Below are positions 1-7,740 of a stretch of DNA of 41,165 nucleotides, piece by piece. Numbering within the stretch: position 1 is the stretch's first letter; each line of letters starts with the position of its first letter. The translations under genes and the position numbers were made by a program. Below the pieces are notes generated by a model that saw only the letters and a program-made list of their open reading frames with translations, searched no databases and had not been told where the DNA came from. The stretch is from Caldilinea sp. CFX5 (GTDB taxonomy: Bacteria; Chloroflexota; Anaerolineae; Caldilineales; Caldilineaceae): NCBI GenBank assembly GCA_021405325.1, contig QWII01000120.1:1-41165 (forward strand), in the 5' to 3' direction.

Positions 1-522
1 CCGCGCGCGCTGGAACTCTTTCGTCGCGCCGGTCAGTTGCGTTGTCCGGTTGTGTTACACCTGGATGTTCCCTTCCTGCCCGATGCCCAAGGCAAGCCAG
101 TTTACCAGCAGCATTGGTATGGCGGCGGCGCGGATCAACTGGAACGGGCGCTGCAAGCTTGTCCTGACACTATCTTCATTGGACACGCCCCCGGCTTCTG
201 GCGTTTTATCAGCGGCGACGAAGCGACTGAATGCGCAATTTACCCCAAAGGGCCGATCACCCCCGGCGGTCGGCTGCTGACTCTCTTTGACCGCTACCCC
301 AATCTTTGGGCCGATCTGTCGGCGGGTTCAGGACTCGGCGCGTTGCAACGTGATCCGACCTTTGCCTATGACTTCCTCTGTCGTTACGCCGACCGCTTAC
401 TCTTTGGCCGCGATAACAACGGCGACAAGCTCCAAACCTTTTTGACGACCCTCCTCTTGCCGGAGGACGTGAGCGCCAAGCTTTTCTATCGAAACGCCCT
501 CCAGTTGGTTCCGCAAAAATAA
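1..522 (+). CDS. Amidohydrolase-family protein, C-terminal part
   Basis: The reading frame is open from the first base, so the gene starts outside the window and only about 173 residues are present. The fragment shows features of metal-dependent amidohydrolases of the amidohydrolase_2 type (TIM-barrel hydrolases or decarboxylases). These are a strand ending in VVLHLD near the start, a FIGHAPGFW strand with a histidine, a LWADLSAGSG strand, and a late LLFGRDN strand where the family usually carries its last metal-binding or catalytic aspartate. The substrate cannot be told. The stop codon overlaps the first bases of a hairpin, and the next gene, purH, is convergent. Family call is fair; function is open. 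Confidence 0.6.
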   Translation, partial: PRALELFRRAGQLRCPVVLHLDVPFLPDAQGKPVYQQHWYGGGADQLERALQACPDTIFIGHAPGFWRFISGDEATECAIYPKGPITPGGRLLTLFDRYPNLWADLSAGSGLGALQRDPTFAYDFLCRYADRLLFGRDNNGDKLQTFLTTLLLPEDVSAKLFYRNALQLVPQK

Positions 523-594
523 CCACAAAGATGTTCTAAAGTAAGACACGAAGTTCACGAAGGCTTTCTTTGTGAACTTCGTGTCTTTGTGGTT
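521..594. repeat. Intergenic hairpin at a convergent gene end
   Basis: A 14-bp perfect inverted repeat (545-558 with 572-585, unit GACACGAAGTTCAC) is nested in outer arms AACCACAAA (521-529) and its complement (586-594). The outer arm starts inside the stop codon of the amidohydrolase. There is no T tract, so it is not a classical terminator, but it separates two convergent genes and could stabilise or end both transcripts. Confidence 0.75.
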
Positions 595-611
595 AATGTT
601 AGCTTCTGCAA

Positions 612-2147
612 TTAGTGGCGGAAATGGCGGGCGCCCGTCAACACCATGACCAACCCCAGTTGGTTGACCGCTGCGATCACCTCATCATCGCGCAGGGAGC
701 CGCCCGGTTGGACGACAGCGGCAATGCCATGGTTGGCCGCTGCTTCAATGCCATCGGCAAAGGGGAAGAAGGCATCCGAGGCCATGACGGCGCCTTGCGC
801 TTTCGCACCGGCCTTGTGACCGGCCAACATCACCGAATCGACCCGGCTCATCTGGCCGGCGCCGATGCCGATGGTGGCTTGATCTTTGACGTAAACAATG
901 GCATTGCTCTTGACATGGCGCGCCACTCGCCAGGCAAAGGCGAGATCGGCCAGTTGCTCGGCCGTCGGTTGTTTAGCGCTAACCACTCGCCAGTTGACCG
1001 GATCCATATCCGCCTGGCTGCGATCCAGTTCCTGCACGAGGACGCCACCGTAGATGCTGCGCAGACTCAGGGGACGCAGTTGGACGCCGGTGGGCTGGAG
1101 GATGCGCAGATTTTTCTTTTTGCGCAGCAGTTCCAGGGCGTCGCTTTCAAAGGTGGGCGCGGCGATCACCTCAACAAAGAGATCGCCCATGCGCCGCACC
1201 ATCTCGGCAGTTAGCGGGCGATTGACGGAAATGATGCCGCCAAACGCGCTCACCGGATCAGAAGCAAAGGCTTTTTCATAGGCATCAGTCAAGGTTGCCC
1301 CACTGGCAAGGCCGCAGGGGTTGCCATGTTTGATAATGGCGACGGTAGGATCGGGGAAATCTTGTGCCGCTTGCCAACTGCCGTCCAGGTCGAGCCAGTT
1401 GTTATAGCTCATCTCTTTGCCGTGCAGCACTTCAAAGGGCGCTTTTTCACCGGCATAGGCATAAAGACCCCCCTGTTGATGCGGGTTTTCGCCGTAGCGA
1501 TTGAGTTGCACCTGTTCCAGATCCACTTGCAGCCGCACCGGCAGTCCGGCCACGGCATCAATCTCCTCGACTTGCCCGGAAAGGTAAAAGGCGATGGCGG
1601 TATCATACTCGGCCGTGTGGCGAAAGGCCTTCAACGCCAGCTTCTTGCGCTGCATCATCGTCGTGCCGCCATTGGCAAAGGCGGCGGCAATCTGGTCGTA
1701 ATCGGTCGGATCACAAACCACCGTCACGGCTTCGTGATTTTTGGCCGCGGCGCGTAACAAAGCCACGCCGCCAATGTCAATCTCTTCCACCGCCGTGGCC
1801 AGCGTCACGTTGGGCTGGGCCACCGTCTGTTGAAAGGGATAGAGATTCACCACCACCAGATCAATGGGCGCAATGTTATAGGCGTCCAACTCTTCCAGAT
1901 GATGCGGCACCCGGCGCGCCAGAATGCCGCCATGAATGGCCGGGTGCAGCGTCTTGACCCGTCCGCCCAAAATTTGGGGAAAGCCGGTCACTTCATCCAC
2001 CGACTGTACCGGCAACGCAGCATCCCGTAATTGTCGCGCTGTCCCGCCGCTGGCGATCAATTCACCACCCGCTTCATGAAGCCGGCGCGCAAACTCCACC
2101 AACCCCGTCTTGTCCGACACCGACAACAGCGCACGAAACGTTGACAT
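612..2147 (-). CDS. purH: Bifunctional AICAR formyltransferase / IMP cyclohydrolase
   Basis: PurH catalyses the last two steps of de novo IMP synthesis in the cytosol: formylation of AICAR with 10-formyl-THF, then ring closure. The 511-residue length is typical. The N-terminal MGS-like cyclohydrolase domain runs from about residue 1 to 190 ([26 protein letters not shown]). The C-terminal transformylase domain follows and carries the catalytic KHGNPCG motif with Lys273 and His274. The protein ends with the usual [10 protein letters not shown]. An AGGAG site lies 8 nt before the ATG. The gene is alone in its unit and preceded by a promoter, a probable ZTP riboswitch and a terminator, which fits control by the AICAR derivative ZTP. 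Assignment is certain. Confidence 0.98.
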   Translation of the reverse strand: MSTFRALLSVSDKTGLVEFARRLHEAGGELIASGGTARQLRDAALPVQSVDEVTGFPQILGGRVKTLHPAIHGGILARRVPHHLEELDAYNIAPIDLVVVNLYPFQQTVAQPNVTLATAVEEIDIGGVALLRAAAKNHEAVTVVCDPTDYDQIAAAFANGGTTMMQRKKLALKAFRHTAEYDTAIAFYLSGQVEEIDAVAGLPVRLQVDLEQVQLNRYGENPHQQGGLYAYAGEKAPFEVLHGKEMSYNNWLDLDGSWQAAQDFPDPTVAIIKHGNPCGLASGATLTDAYEKAFASDPVSAFGGIISVNRPLTAEMVRRMGDLFVEVIAAPTFESDALELLRKKKNLRILQPTGVQLRPLSLRSIYGGVLVQELDRSQADMDPVNWRVVSAKQPTAEQLADLAFAWRVARHVKSNAIVYVKDQATIGIGAGQMSRVDSVMLAGHKAGAKAQGAVMASDAFFPFADGIEAAANHGIAAVVQPGGSLRDDEVIAAVNQLGLVMVLTGARHFRH

Positions 2148-2170
2148 GATTCTTGCTCCTGTTAACTTAT

Positions 2171-2230
2171 AGGTAGACAGCTACACAGGCAGAAACCTAT
2201 TTACCTGTCTACCAGTCTACCTGTCTACCT
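2171..2230. repeat. Inverted and direct repeats in the purH leader
   Basis: Arms AGGTAGACAG (2171-2180) and CTGTCTACCT (2221-2230) are perfectly complementary. The right half also repeats the unit CTGTCTAC or AGTCTAC several times in tandem. It lies between the riboswitch terminator and the purH start codon, so it is in the 5' leader rather than at a gene end. Role unknown. Confidence 0.6.
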
Positions 2231-2237
2231 ACCCAAT

Positions 2238-2281
2238 AAAAAAGGCAGCCAAACCTGGAAACACCCCACGGCTTGACTGCC
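2238..2281 (-). terminator. Rho-independent terminator of the purH riboswitch
   Basis: On the minus strand a 12-bp stem (2281-2270 with 2255-2244, including G-U pairs, 14-nt loop) is followed directly by six T residues. It begins two bases after the 3' aptamer element. This is the layout of a transcriptional ON switch in which ligand binding prevents the terminator. Confidence 0.85.
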
Positions 2282-2377
2282 CAGCCCAGACGAGCGACTG
2301 TAGCAATGGAAAGGCTTTCTTTTCCTTGCGGTAATCTCCACAAATGCATTGTCTGCACCTTCGTCAGTTAAGAAAGC
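2238..2377 (-). promoter_or_regulatory. Probable ZTP (pfl) riboswitch controlling purH
   Basis: Read on the minus strand, the leader folds as an 8-bp P1 (GCUUUCUU at 2377-2370 with AAGAAAGC at 2321-2314). Inside it are ACUGACGAA (2368-2360), a small UGCA hairpin, a P2 hairpin UGUGG/CCGCA (2342-2338 with 2331-2327), and a purine-rich AGGAA joint. The 3' element CGUCUGGGC (2292-2284) follows. Known ZTP riboswitches carry ACUGGCGA and CGCCUGGGC, which pair as a pseudoknot; here GGCG has become GACG and CGCC has become CGUC, a compensatory change. The joint is weaker than the usual GGGGAGC. Position before purH, transcription start at P1 and a following terminator all fit. ZTP binding is inferred. 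Confidence 0.78.
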
Positions 2378-2383
2378 ATGTGT

Positions 2384-2412
2384 ATTATAAAATGGGGGGT
2401 GAGACCTGTCAA
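2384..2412 (-). promoter_or_regulatory. Consensus sigma-70 promoter of the purH leader
   Basis: On the minus strand TTGACA (2412-2407) and TATAAT (2389-2384) are both perfect matches and are separated by exactly 17 nt. The expected start, 7 nt downstream, is base 2377, the first base of riboswitch helix P1. Confidence 0.88.
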
Positions 2413-2420
2413 ACTGTTTC

Positions 2421-2459
2421 GGGTGGCAAGTGGCGGGTGGCGCCTGCCACTTGCCACCC
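2421..2459. repeat. Hairpin at the 3' end of the aldo/keto reductase gene
   Basis: A perfect 14-bp inverted repeat, GGGTGGCAAGTGGC (2421-2434) and its complement (2446-2459). The arms consist of GGTGGC/GGGTGGC-type units that continue into the flanking CCACCCGC. It starts 8 nt after the reductase stop codon on the minus strand, between that gene and the purH promoter. Confidence 0.75.
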
Positions 2460-2467
2460 GCCACCCG

Positions 2468-3439
2468 CTACTTCCGCTCATCCGTCCGGTCGGTGGCGGG
2501 CGGGGGTTCGTAGGAGAGGGCGGCAATTTCGGCGCGCCAGGCGGGCGTCATCGGCACATTGACGGCGTCGAGCGAGGCTGCCAGTTGCGCCACATTGCGG
2601 GCGCCAATGATCGGCGCCGTGACGGCGGGGTGGTGCATGACCCAGGCGACCGCCAAGGTGGCGGGATGGACGCCCTTTTCCTGGGCGTAGAGGGTGAAGC
2701 GTTCGGCGGTTTCGTAGTAGAATTCTTCGGCATAGCGTCTGGCGTACATCTGGTTTTGCACCAGGCGGGCGCCGGGCGGGCGGGCGGTGGTGCTGTATTT
2801 ACCGCTCAAGAGACCGCCGCCCAACGGACTATAGGGAATGACGCCAACACCTTCGGACAGGGCGAAGGGCAGAATTTCCACCTCGGCCTGGCGTTTGGTC
2901 AGATTATACATGGGCTGAATGCACTCAAAGCGGGCGAGACCAGCACGAGCGGCAATGCCATGCGACTTGGCGATCTGCCAGGCGGCCCAGTTGCTGACCC
3001 CCAGGTAGAGGACTTTGCCCTGTTGCACCAACAGATCGAGCGCCCGCAGCGTCTCTTCCATCGGCGTGTCGGCATCAAAGTGATGGACAAAGAGCATGTC
3101 GATCCGATCGGTCTGCAAGCGGCGCAGGCTGGCCTCGACCTGCAGCATGATATGGCGCCGGGAAAGCCCGCGATCATTGATTCCCTTGCCCATTGGTGAG
3201 GCGACTTTGGTGGTGATCACCAGGTCGTTGCGTTCGGACGCCATCACGCGCCCCAGAATCTCTTCGGAGCGACCACCCGCGTAGGAGTTGGCGCAATCAA
3301 AAAAGTTGATCCCCGCCTCGCGGCAGCGTTTGAACATGGCCGCCGCGGTCGCTTCATCAGCGTCGCCGCCAAAGGACATGACGCCAAAACAGAGGCGCGA
3401 GACTTTGACGCCGGTTCCCCCTAGAATTCGATATTCCAT
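2468..3439 (-). CDS. Aldo/keto reductase
   Basis: An NAD(P)H-dependent oxidoreductase of the (alpha/beta)8 aldo/keto reductase family, 323 residues, cytosolic, with no signal or membrane segment. The catalytic tetrad is visible: Asp48 (FFDCANSY), Tyr53, Lys78 (ITTKVA) and His119 or His120 (LFVHHFD). The late IIGARN stretch matches the family's nucleotide-binding end. The VSRLCFG and GGRSEEILG motifs place it with the YghZ/YajO-like bacterial reductases. The ATG follows a GGAGAGAAGAGGA ribosome site. The gene is read on its own; a long palindrome separates it from birA upstream and a hairpin follows its stop codon. The carbonyl substrate cannot be inferred. Confidence 0.93.
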   Translation of the reverse strand: MEYRILGGTGVKVSRLCFGVMSFGGDADEATAAAMFKRCREAGINFFDCANSYAGGRSEEILGRVMASERNDLVITTKVASPMGKGINDRGLSRRHIMLQVEASLRRLQTDRIDMLFVHHFDADTPMEETLRALDLLVQQGKVLYLGVSNWAAWQIAKSHGIAARAGLARFECIQPMYNLTKRQAEVEILPFALSEGVGVIPYSPLGGGLLSGKYSTTARPPGARLVQNQMYARRYAEEFYYETAERFTLYAQEKGVHPATLAVAWVMHHPAVTAPIIGARNVAQLAASLDAVNVPMTPAWRAEIAALSYEPPPATDRTDERK

Positions 3440-3471
3440 TCCTCTTCTCTCCTTCGATAGCCCATCTTACT

Positions 3472-3539
3472 GAGGCGTAGGCGCGCCCCGTGCCGGGTCA
3501 AAACAGCAAGGCAGCCGGCACGGGGCGCGCCTACGCCTC
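3472..3539. repeat. Long palindrome between divergent genes
   Basis: Perfect 25-bp arms (3472-3496 and 3515-3539) with an 18-nt loop. The arm begins GAGGCGTAGGCGCGCC and resembles the GTAGGGGCG-type unit seen elsewhere in the window. It lies between the divergent reductase and birA genes, about 30 nt upstream of the reductase start, so here it is not at a gene 3' end. Confidence 0.85.
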
Positions 3540-3676
3540 TCGTCGTGTAGTTGGTTGCTGGTTTGTAGCGTGCTAACTAGGTCAATTTGACTTGGTAAGG
3601 TATTATAGAAGCGTTTCGGCAGAACGGCAATTTCGGGCTGCAAAGCCTGCTGCTGAGGCAATAGATAGGAGTAAAG

Positions 3677-4555
3677 ATGCTGCTTGACCAACAAAAAGTA
3701 ACCACCGCCCTGGCCGATTGCGCCGTGGGCCATACGTTGTTCTATCATCATAGTGTGCCTAGCACCATGCCCATTGCCCAGCAGTTGGCGAGCGATCCGG
3801 CCATTCGGAGTGGAACCATTGTGGTTGCCGAGGAGCAGACTGCCGGTCGCGGGCGAGGGGAGCGGCGCTGGGAGACGCCGACGGGGCAAGCGCTCTTGTT
3901 CACCTTGATCTTCAAGGCGCCGTTACCGCTTCCGCCGCTCTTTTTTCCCATGCTGGCCGGTCTGGCCCTGAGTCAGGGCTTAGTTGATTATCTGCCGGCG
4001 TTGGCCCCTGTGGTCGGCCTCAAGTGGCCGAATGATCTCTTGTTGGGGACAACCATGACCGATGCCGGTAAAGTCGGCGGTATTTTGATCGAGAGCCGCT
4101 ATCGTGGCGCCGAGGTGGAAGCGGTGCTGGTCGGCTGTGGTGTCAATGTGCTCCAAGAAGGCAGCGCCCTGCCGCCGACTCCACCCGGCGCACCTCCTGC
4201 CACCAGCTTGCAACACTTTCTGCACCGTCACCCTTCACTGGCCGCGCTTTGTCCCCCCCTCGACCGCACTGCACTCCTGATCGCGCTCTGTCGTCGGTGG
4301 GCGCAACTCTACAGCGAACCACAACTGACGCCGACCTTGCTGCATAAACGCTGGTCGGCGCGGCTGTGGACGCTGCACCAGCCGGTTGTCGTGCAAAGTA
4401 CGGACGCACAAGGACAAGCTCTCCAGGTTACCGGGCAGGCCGTGGCGGTAACATTGGATGGCCGGCTGGTCGTCGAGACGCCTAACGGCGAACGCCACCG
4501 CTTTGCGGCCGGTGATGTTTCTGTGCGGCGTCCTGCTGCTACGCGCGCGCACTAA
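3677..4555 (+). CDS. birA: Biotin-[acetyl-CoA-carboxylase] ligase
   Basis: Activates biotin with ATP and transfers it to the biotin carboxyl carrier protein, as needed for fatty-acid synthesis. The 292-residue protein lacks the N-terminal DNA-binding domain of the E. coli enzyme, so it is a ligase-only form that should not act as a repressor. Visible motifs are PSTMPIAQ (24-36 region), the biotinyl-AMP loop TAGRGRGERRW (55-65), KWPND (116-120) and KVGGILIE (132-139). A small C-terminal beta domain follows (VTLDGRLVVET, FAAGDVSVR). TAGGAG lies 8 nt before the ATG. It stands alone between a palindrome and a hairpin. Assignment is secure. Confidence 0.95.
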   Translation: MLLDQQKVTTALADCAVGHTLFYHHSVPSTMPIAQQLASDPAIRSGTIVVAEEQTAGRGRGERRWETPTGQALLFTLIFKAPLPLPPLFFPMLAGLALSQGLVDYLPALAPVVGLKWPNDLLLGTTMTDAGKVGGILIESRYRGAEVEAVLVGCGVNVLQEGSALPPTPPGAPPATSLQHFLHRHPSLAALCPPLDRTALLIALCRRWAQLYSEPQLTPTLLHKRWSARLWTLHQPVVVQSTDAQGQALQVTGQAVAVTLDGRLVVETPNGERHRFAAGDVSVRRPAATRAH

Positions 4556-4620
4556 GTCCTACCGGTTTTTCGTGCGAATGGCTTTCTTATAGTATACTTT
4601 ACGCTAACAATTCATTCATG

Positions 4621-4685
4621 AAAGATTACGCAGATTACGTAGATTCCAAGAGATAAGATACATCTGTGTGCTCTGCGTAATCTTT
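4621..4685. repeat. Hairpin with the AAAGATTACG unit, copy 1
   Basis: Perfect 14-bp arms AAAGATTACGCAGA (4621-4634) and its complement (4672-4685). The left arm goes on with a second, slightly changed unit (GATTACGTAGATT). The same unit builds the hairpin at 24342-24410, about 20 kb away. It begins 65 nt after birA and ends 31 nt before the next start codon. Confidence 0.78.
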
Positions 4686-4715
4686 GCTAATCACAGGAAT
4701 GGGCCGGGGGCTAGA

Positions 4716-5219
4716 GTGAAACGGGATTTGAGCGGGTTCGTGCGGTGGGCGCCGACCCAACAGCGACGTCTATTGCTTTGGCTTTGTCTAGTTGCACTGT
4801 TGTCAATAATGATCTTTCCCCATGGCATCGCGTTGGGGCGCTATGAACAACGCCGTGCCTATCAGGAATCGCCACTCTCACCGCTCGCCACGCCGCTGAC
4901 CGCAACCGTGACCACCACGCTCCCGGCAACGCAGTCGCTGTCAATCACGGCGCCATTGACGACGCCGCTGACTGCGACGGCGTCCGTCGTGGTGACGGCG
5001 CCGCTAACGGCGCCGATAACTGTGCAGGTGACATCACCGCTGACCGTGCCTGTCACGGAAGTCGCGGCCCCGCCAGTGACGCCGACAGCGACCGCCGTCG
5101 AACCAGCAGTCACCACGGCTGTGGTGGTCAACCAGGGCCAGGTCAGCTTGTTATTGGTTGGTGCGGTGTTGGCGAGTCTTTTGGTGGTGATTGCGGTGGT
5201 CATTGGTCGCCGGCGTTGA
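4716..5219 (+). CDS. Thr/Pro-rich protein with two membrane segments
   Basis: Not a recognised family. The GTG at 4716 is chosen because it follows a GGGGG-containing stretch and excludes an upstream part that lies in the hairpin; the frame is open back to about 4668. The 167-residue product has an N-terminal hydrophobic segment (LLLWLCLVALLSIMIF) and about 90 residues of Thr, Pro, Ala and Val with repeated TAPLTTPLT-like units. A second membrane segment near the C-terminus (LLLVGAVLASLLVVIAVVIG) ends in RRR. The layout suggests a surface stalk anchored at both ends, or a secreted domain held by a C-terminal anchor. Its stop codon overlaps a possible start of the next gene, so the two are likely one unit. 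Confidence 0.6.
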   Translation: MKRDLSGFVRWAPTQQRRLLLWLCLVALLSIMIFPHGIALGRYEQRRAYQESPLSPLATPLTATVTTTLPATQSLSITAPLTTPLTATASVVVTAPLTAPITVQVTSPLTVPVTEVAAPPVTPTATAVEPAVTTAVVVNQGQVSLLLVGAVLASLLVVIAVVIGRRR

Positions 5220-5224
5220 AATTG

Positions 5225-7738
5225 ATGGTAGAACGCGTGAACGAGTTTTCCAAACCAGTAGGAATGATCAAGCGTTATACGCTGGCACTGTTGCTGGCCG
5301 GCGGTTTATTGTTGTTGCTCTATGGAGTGCTGACCTGGCCTTTGGCGCCTGTCCCTGTGCGCGCTCAGGATGCAGGCACGCCGGATCAGGCCGGAATTGA
5401 GGTCAAACAGACGGTTGGTGAAGCGGTGGGTAATTGCGCCACCACCACCGTCATTGCGGCACCGGCGAACCGTAGCATTTATTATTGTGTTACCTTGCGT
5501 AACAGTGGCGCCGTGCCGCTCCTACGACATACCCTGGCCATCGCTAACATTAGCACAAGTTTCCCCTTCACGCTCAACCCTGGTCAGGAGATCCAGGTAA
5601 CAAACAATGTTTTGAGCGGCGTAGGGGCGACTAATAGCACGATCCTTTCCCGCACGGTAAGCAGCACCCCCCCTAGTTTCACGAATACAGTGACGGTCAC
5701 ATCGACGAATGCGGTAGCAGGGGTTACGGCGAGTGGCAAAGCGTCTGTACGCGTGGTCGTCGGTACGGCTGCCATCCGCGTGACCAAAACGGCGGCGATC
5801 AATGATGATTGCAGCGGCACCCGCGCCATCGCTGTCCCGATCAGCACGACCATAAAATATTGCGTGATCATTCAAAATATTGGTACGTTACCGCTCACCA
5901 ACCACCGGTTAGTGGATCCGCTTTTGAAGATCGATGTAGGCTTTCCCACCAATGTCCCAATCAACGCCAGCCTACGGATCACCGATGGCAATTTACGCCG
6001 AATCGATAGCAACCAACATTTGGAGCTTTTTATTACCGGTGATCTCACCAATACGCTGACGGTAACGTCCACGACGGCCGAAGGCGCCGCCGCCACCGCC
6101 AGCAATCAGGCGACCGCGATCATCGGGCGGTCTAGTATGACAGCCACGGCCACGCTTGGGCTGGAGGATCAGTGCAGCACAACTACGGCACTGACGTCGC
6201 TCAATGGACGCACGGTCTATCACTGTCTGCGCTTGACCAATAATGGTACGATCCCGCTGGAGTTCCATACCATTCAGTGGGTGCAAAGCACTTCTACCAC
6301 ACCGGTTGTGAACACAACGATTACAGAAACCGTGCAGCCCGGCCAAACCTTGATTCTCACCCGTTCACGCATAACGCAATTCACCCAGGCCAATGTGACC
6401 GCGCCGGCGAACACGAATGTTACCACGAATAATTTTACGGTCACCTCAACGAACCGGCGTGGTTTTACGGCCAGAGTGCAGGCGCAAAACCAGCTAACGG
6501 TCAATACCCAAGGCGTGACGTTGACAAAACGGCCCAGCATCGTCAGCGGCAGCAATTGCGACCCCAATATCTCCCTTACAGTGGGGTCAACCCAGGATTT
6601 CTACTATTGTCTGATTATCCAAAATAATGGGTTGGTGCCATTGGTGCGCCATGCCATCCGCGAGGGGCCGCCGCTCAATATCAACACCACCTTTACCTAT
6701 ACACTGAATGCAAGCCAGCGGCTGACCTTGACCAATGATATGATTGCGAGCACACTGAAAATTCCCCCTTTCTTAGGCCCTTTCCGTGCCGGCGCCAGTT
6801 TTCCCAGTACGACGACGATCACCTCGTGGTCGGCGGCCAATATTGCTGTAACGGCAAACGCCCCATTGCAAGTTGTGGTCTCCACCGCCACCCCATCGGT
6901 GACGCCACTGCCGACCCAGCCCCCAACCACGACGCCCTTTCCCACCACGACGCCGACGCCTTCGTTCACCCCCCCGCCAACGCCGACGCCGTCACCGGTG
7001 GTGATCTCTTTCCTGCCGACACCGACCCAACCCTTTAGCGTCAACGCGGTGGCAACGCCGACGCCGGGGGTGGCGCCGGGCGCCCTGCCGCCGACGGTCG
7101 ATCCCTTTGCCACGCCGACGTTTGATCCGTTTGCCCAACCCACTTCGCCGTTAGCGTTTCCGACGGTTGATGTTGTGGCCACCTTTGCGGCAGCGACATT
7201 CGAGGCGGCTGCTACGCAAACCATGATTGCCCTGCTCCAACCCCCTGTCACTGACACACCCAGCGCGCCATTGGTGGAATCCCCGCTGGCCACACCAACC
7301 ATAACGACCACGGTTGCGCTCACGGCCACGCCCGTGATTTTAGTATTGACGCCCATCCCTACGTCAGTTCCGCCCACCGGTTATCTGGATGTGATGGCGC
7401 AGGTCTTCCAAGTCTCGACGGCGACGTTGGGCTGGCTCTGGTTTGCGATCGGTTCCATCATCTTTTTTGCCACAGCCGGGATGTTTGCCGGCTTGGGGTG
7501 GCGCTCGCACCGCCGGCGCGGGCTTTATGAGGTGAATGAGAGCGCCGATTTGACTGATGACGCCATGCAGCTTGAGACGGATCTACCCCAATCGTTTACT
7601 ACCCAGCCGCTGCCGACCCAAGCGCCGACTACCCGTCCGCCCGCCGATCGTCCGCCAGCCAATCGTCCGCCAACTAATCGTCCATCAACACTGTCGTCCG
7701 CTGACGATGATAACTACTGGCCGCCTTCGCTCCGTTGA
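5225..7738 (+). CDS. Large surface protein with four Cys-pair repeats and a Pro/Thr stalk
   Basis: An exported, membrane-anchored protein of about 837 residues. Position 5225 is the first ATG; a TTG at 5216 overlapping the previous stop and an ATG at 5264 are alternatives. A signal-type segment (YTLALLLAGGLLLLLYGVL) is followed by four repeats of about 120-128 residues starting near 5391, 5770, 6132 and 6514. Each has a first Cys, then YYC, KYC or YHC, then N-x-G-x-x-PL-x-x-H, suggesting one disulphide per unit; they recall DUF11-type beta-sandwich repeats. A Pro/Thr linker (about 6884-7370), a membrane helix (about 7427-7500) and a charged, Pro-rich cytoplasmic tail follow. The architecture is clear; the function is unknown. 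Confidence 0.75.
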   Translation: MVERVNEFSKPVGMIKRYTLALLLAGGLLLLLYGVLTWPLAPVPVRAQDAGTPDQAGIEVKQTVGEAVGNCATTTVIAAPANRSIYYCVTLRNSGAVPLLRHTLAIANISTSFPFTLNPGQEIQVTNNVLSGVGATNSTILSRTVSSTPPSFTNTVTVTSTNAVAGVTASGKASVRVVVGTAAIRVTKTAAINDDCSGTRAIAVPISTTIKYCVIIQNIGTLPLTNHRLVDPLLKIDVGFPTNVPINASLRITDGNLRRIDSNQHLELFITGDLTNTLTVTSTTAEGAAATASNQATAIIGRSSMTATATLGLEDQCSTTTALTSLNGRTVYHCLRLTNNGTIPLEFHTIQWVQSTSTTPVVNTTITETVQPGQTLILTRSRITQFTQANVTAPANTNVTTNNFTVTSTNRRGFTARVQAQNQLTVNTQGVTLTKRPSIVSGSNCDPNISLTVGSTQDFYYCLIIQNNGLVPLVRHAIREGPPLNINTTFTYTLNASQRLTLTNDMIASTLKIPPFLGPFRAGASFPSTTTITSWSAANIAVTANAPLQVVVSTATPSVTPLPTQPPTTTPFPTTTPTPSFTPPPTPTPSPVVISFLPTPTQPFSVNAVATPTPGVAPGALPPTVDPFATPTFDPFAQPTSPLAFPTVDVVATFAAATFEAAATQTMIALLQPPVTDTPSAPLVESPLATPTITTTVALTATPVILVLTPIPTSVPPTGYLDVMAQVFQVSTATLGWLWFAIGSIIFFATAGMFAGLGWRSHRRRGLYEVNESADLTDDAMQLETDLPQSFTTQPLPTQAPTTRPPADRPPANRPPTNRPSTLSSADDDNYWPPSLR

Positions 7739-7740
7739 TT

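Noticed and set aside
3587..3606. TTGACT and TATTAT before birA as a promoter
   Set aside because: The two hexamers are only 8 nt apart, so they cannot serve together; no better -35 was found.
6697..7377. A Gly/Val-rich 226-codon minus-strand frame
   Set aside because: It is the complement of the Pro/Thr stalk codons of the surface protein.
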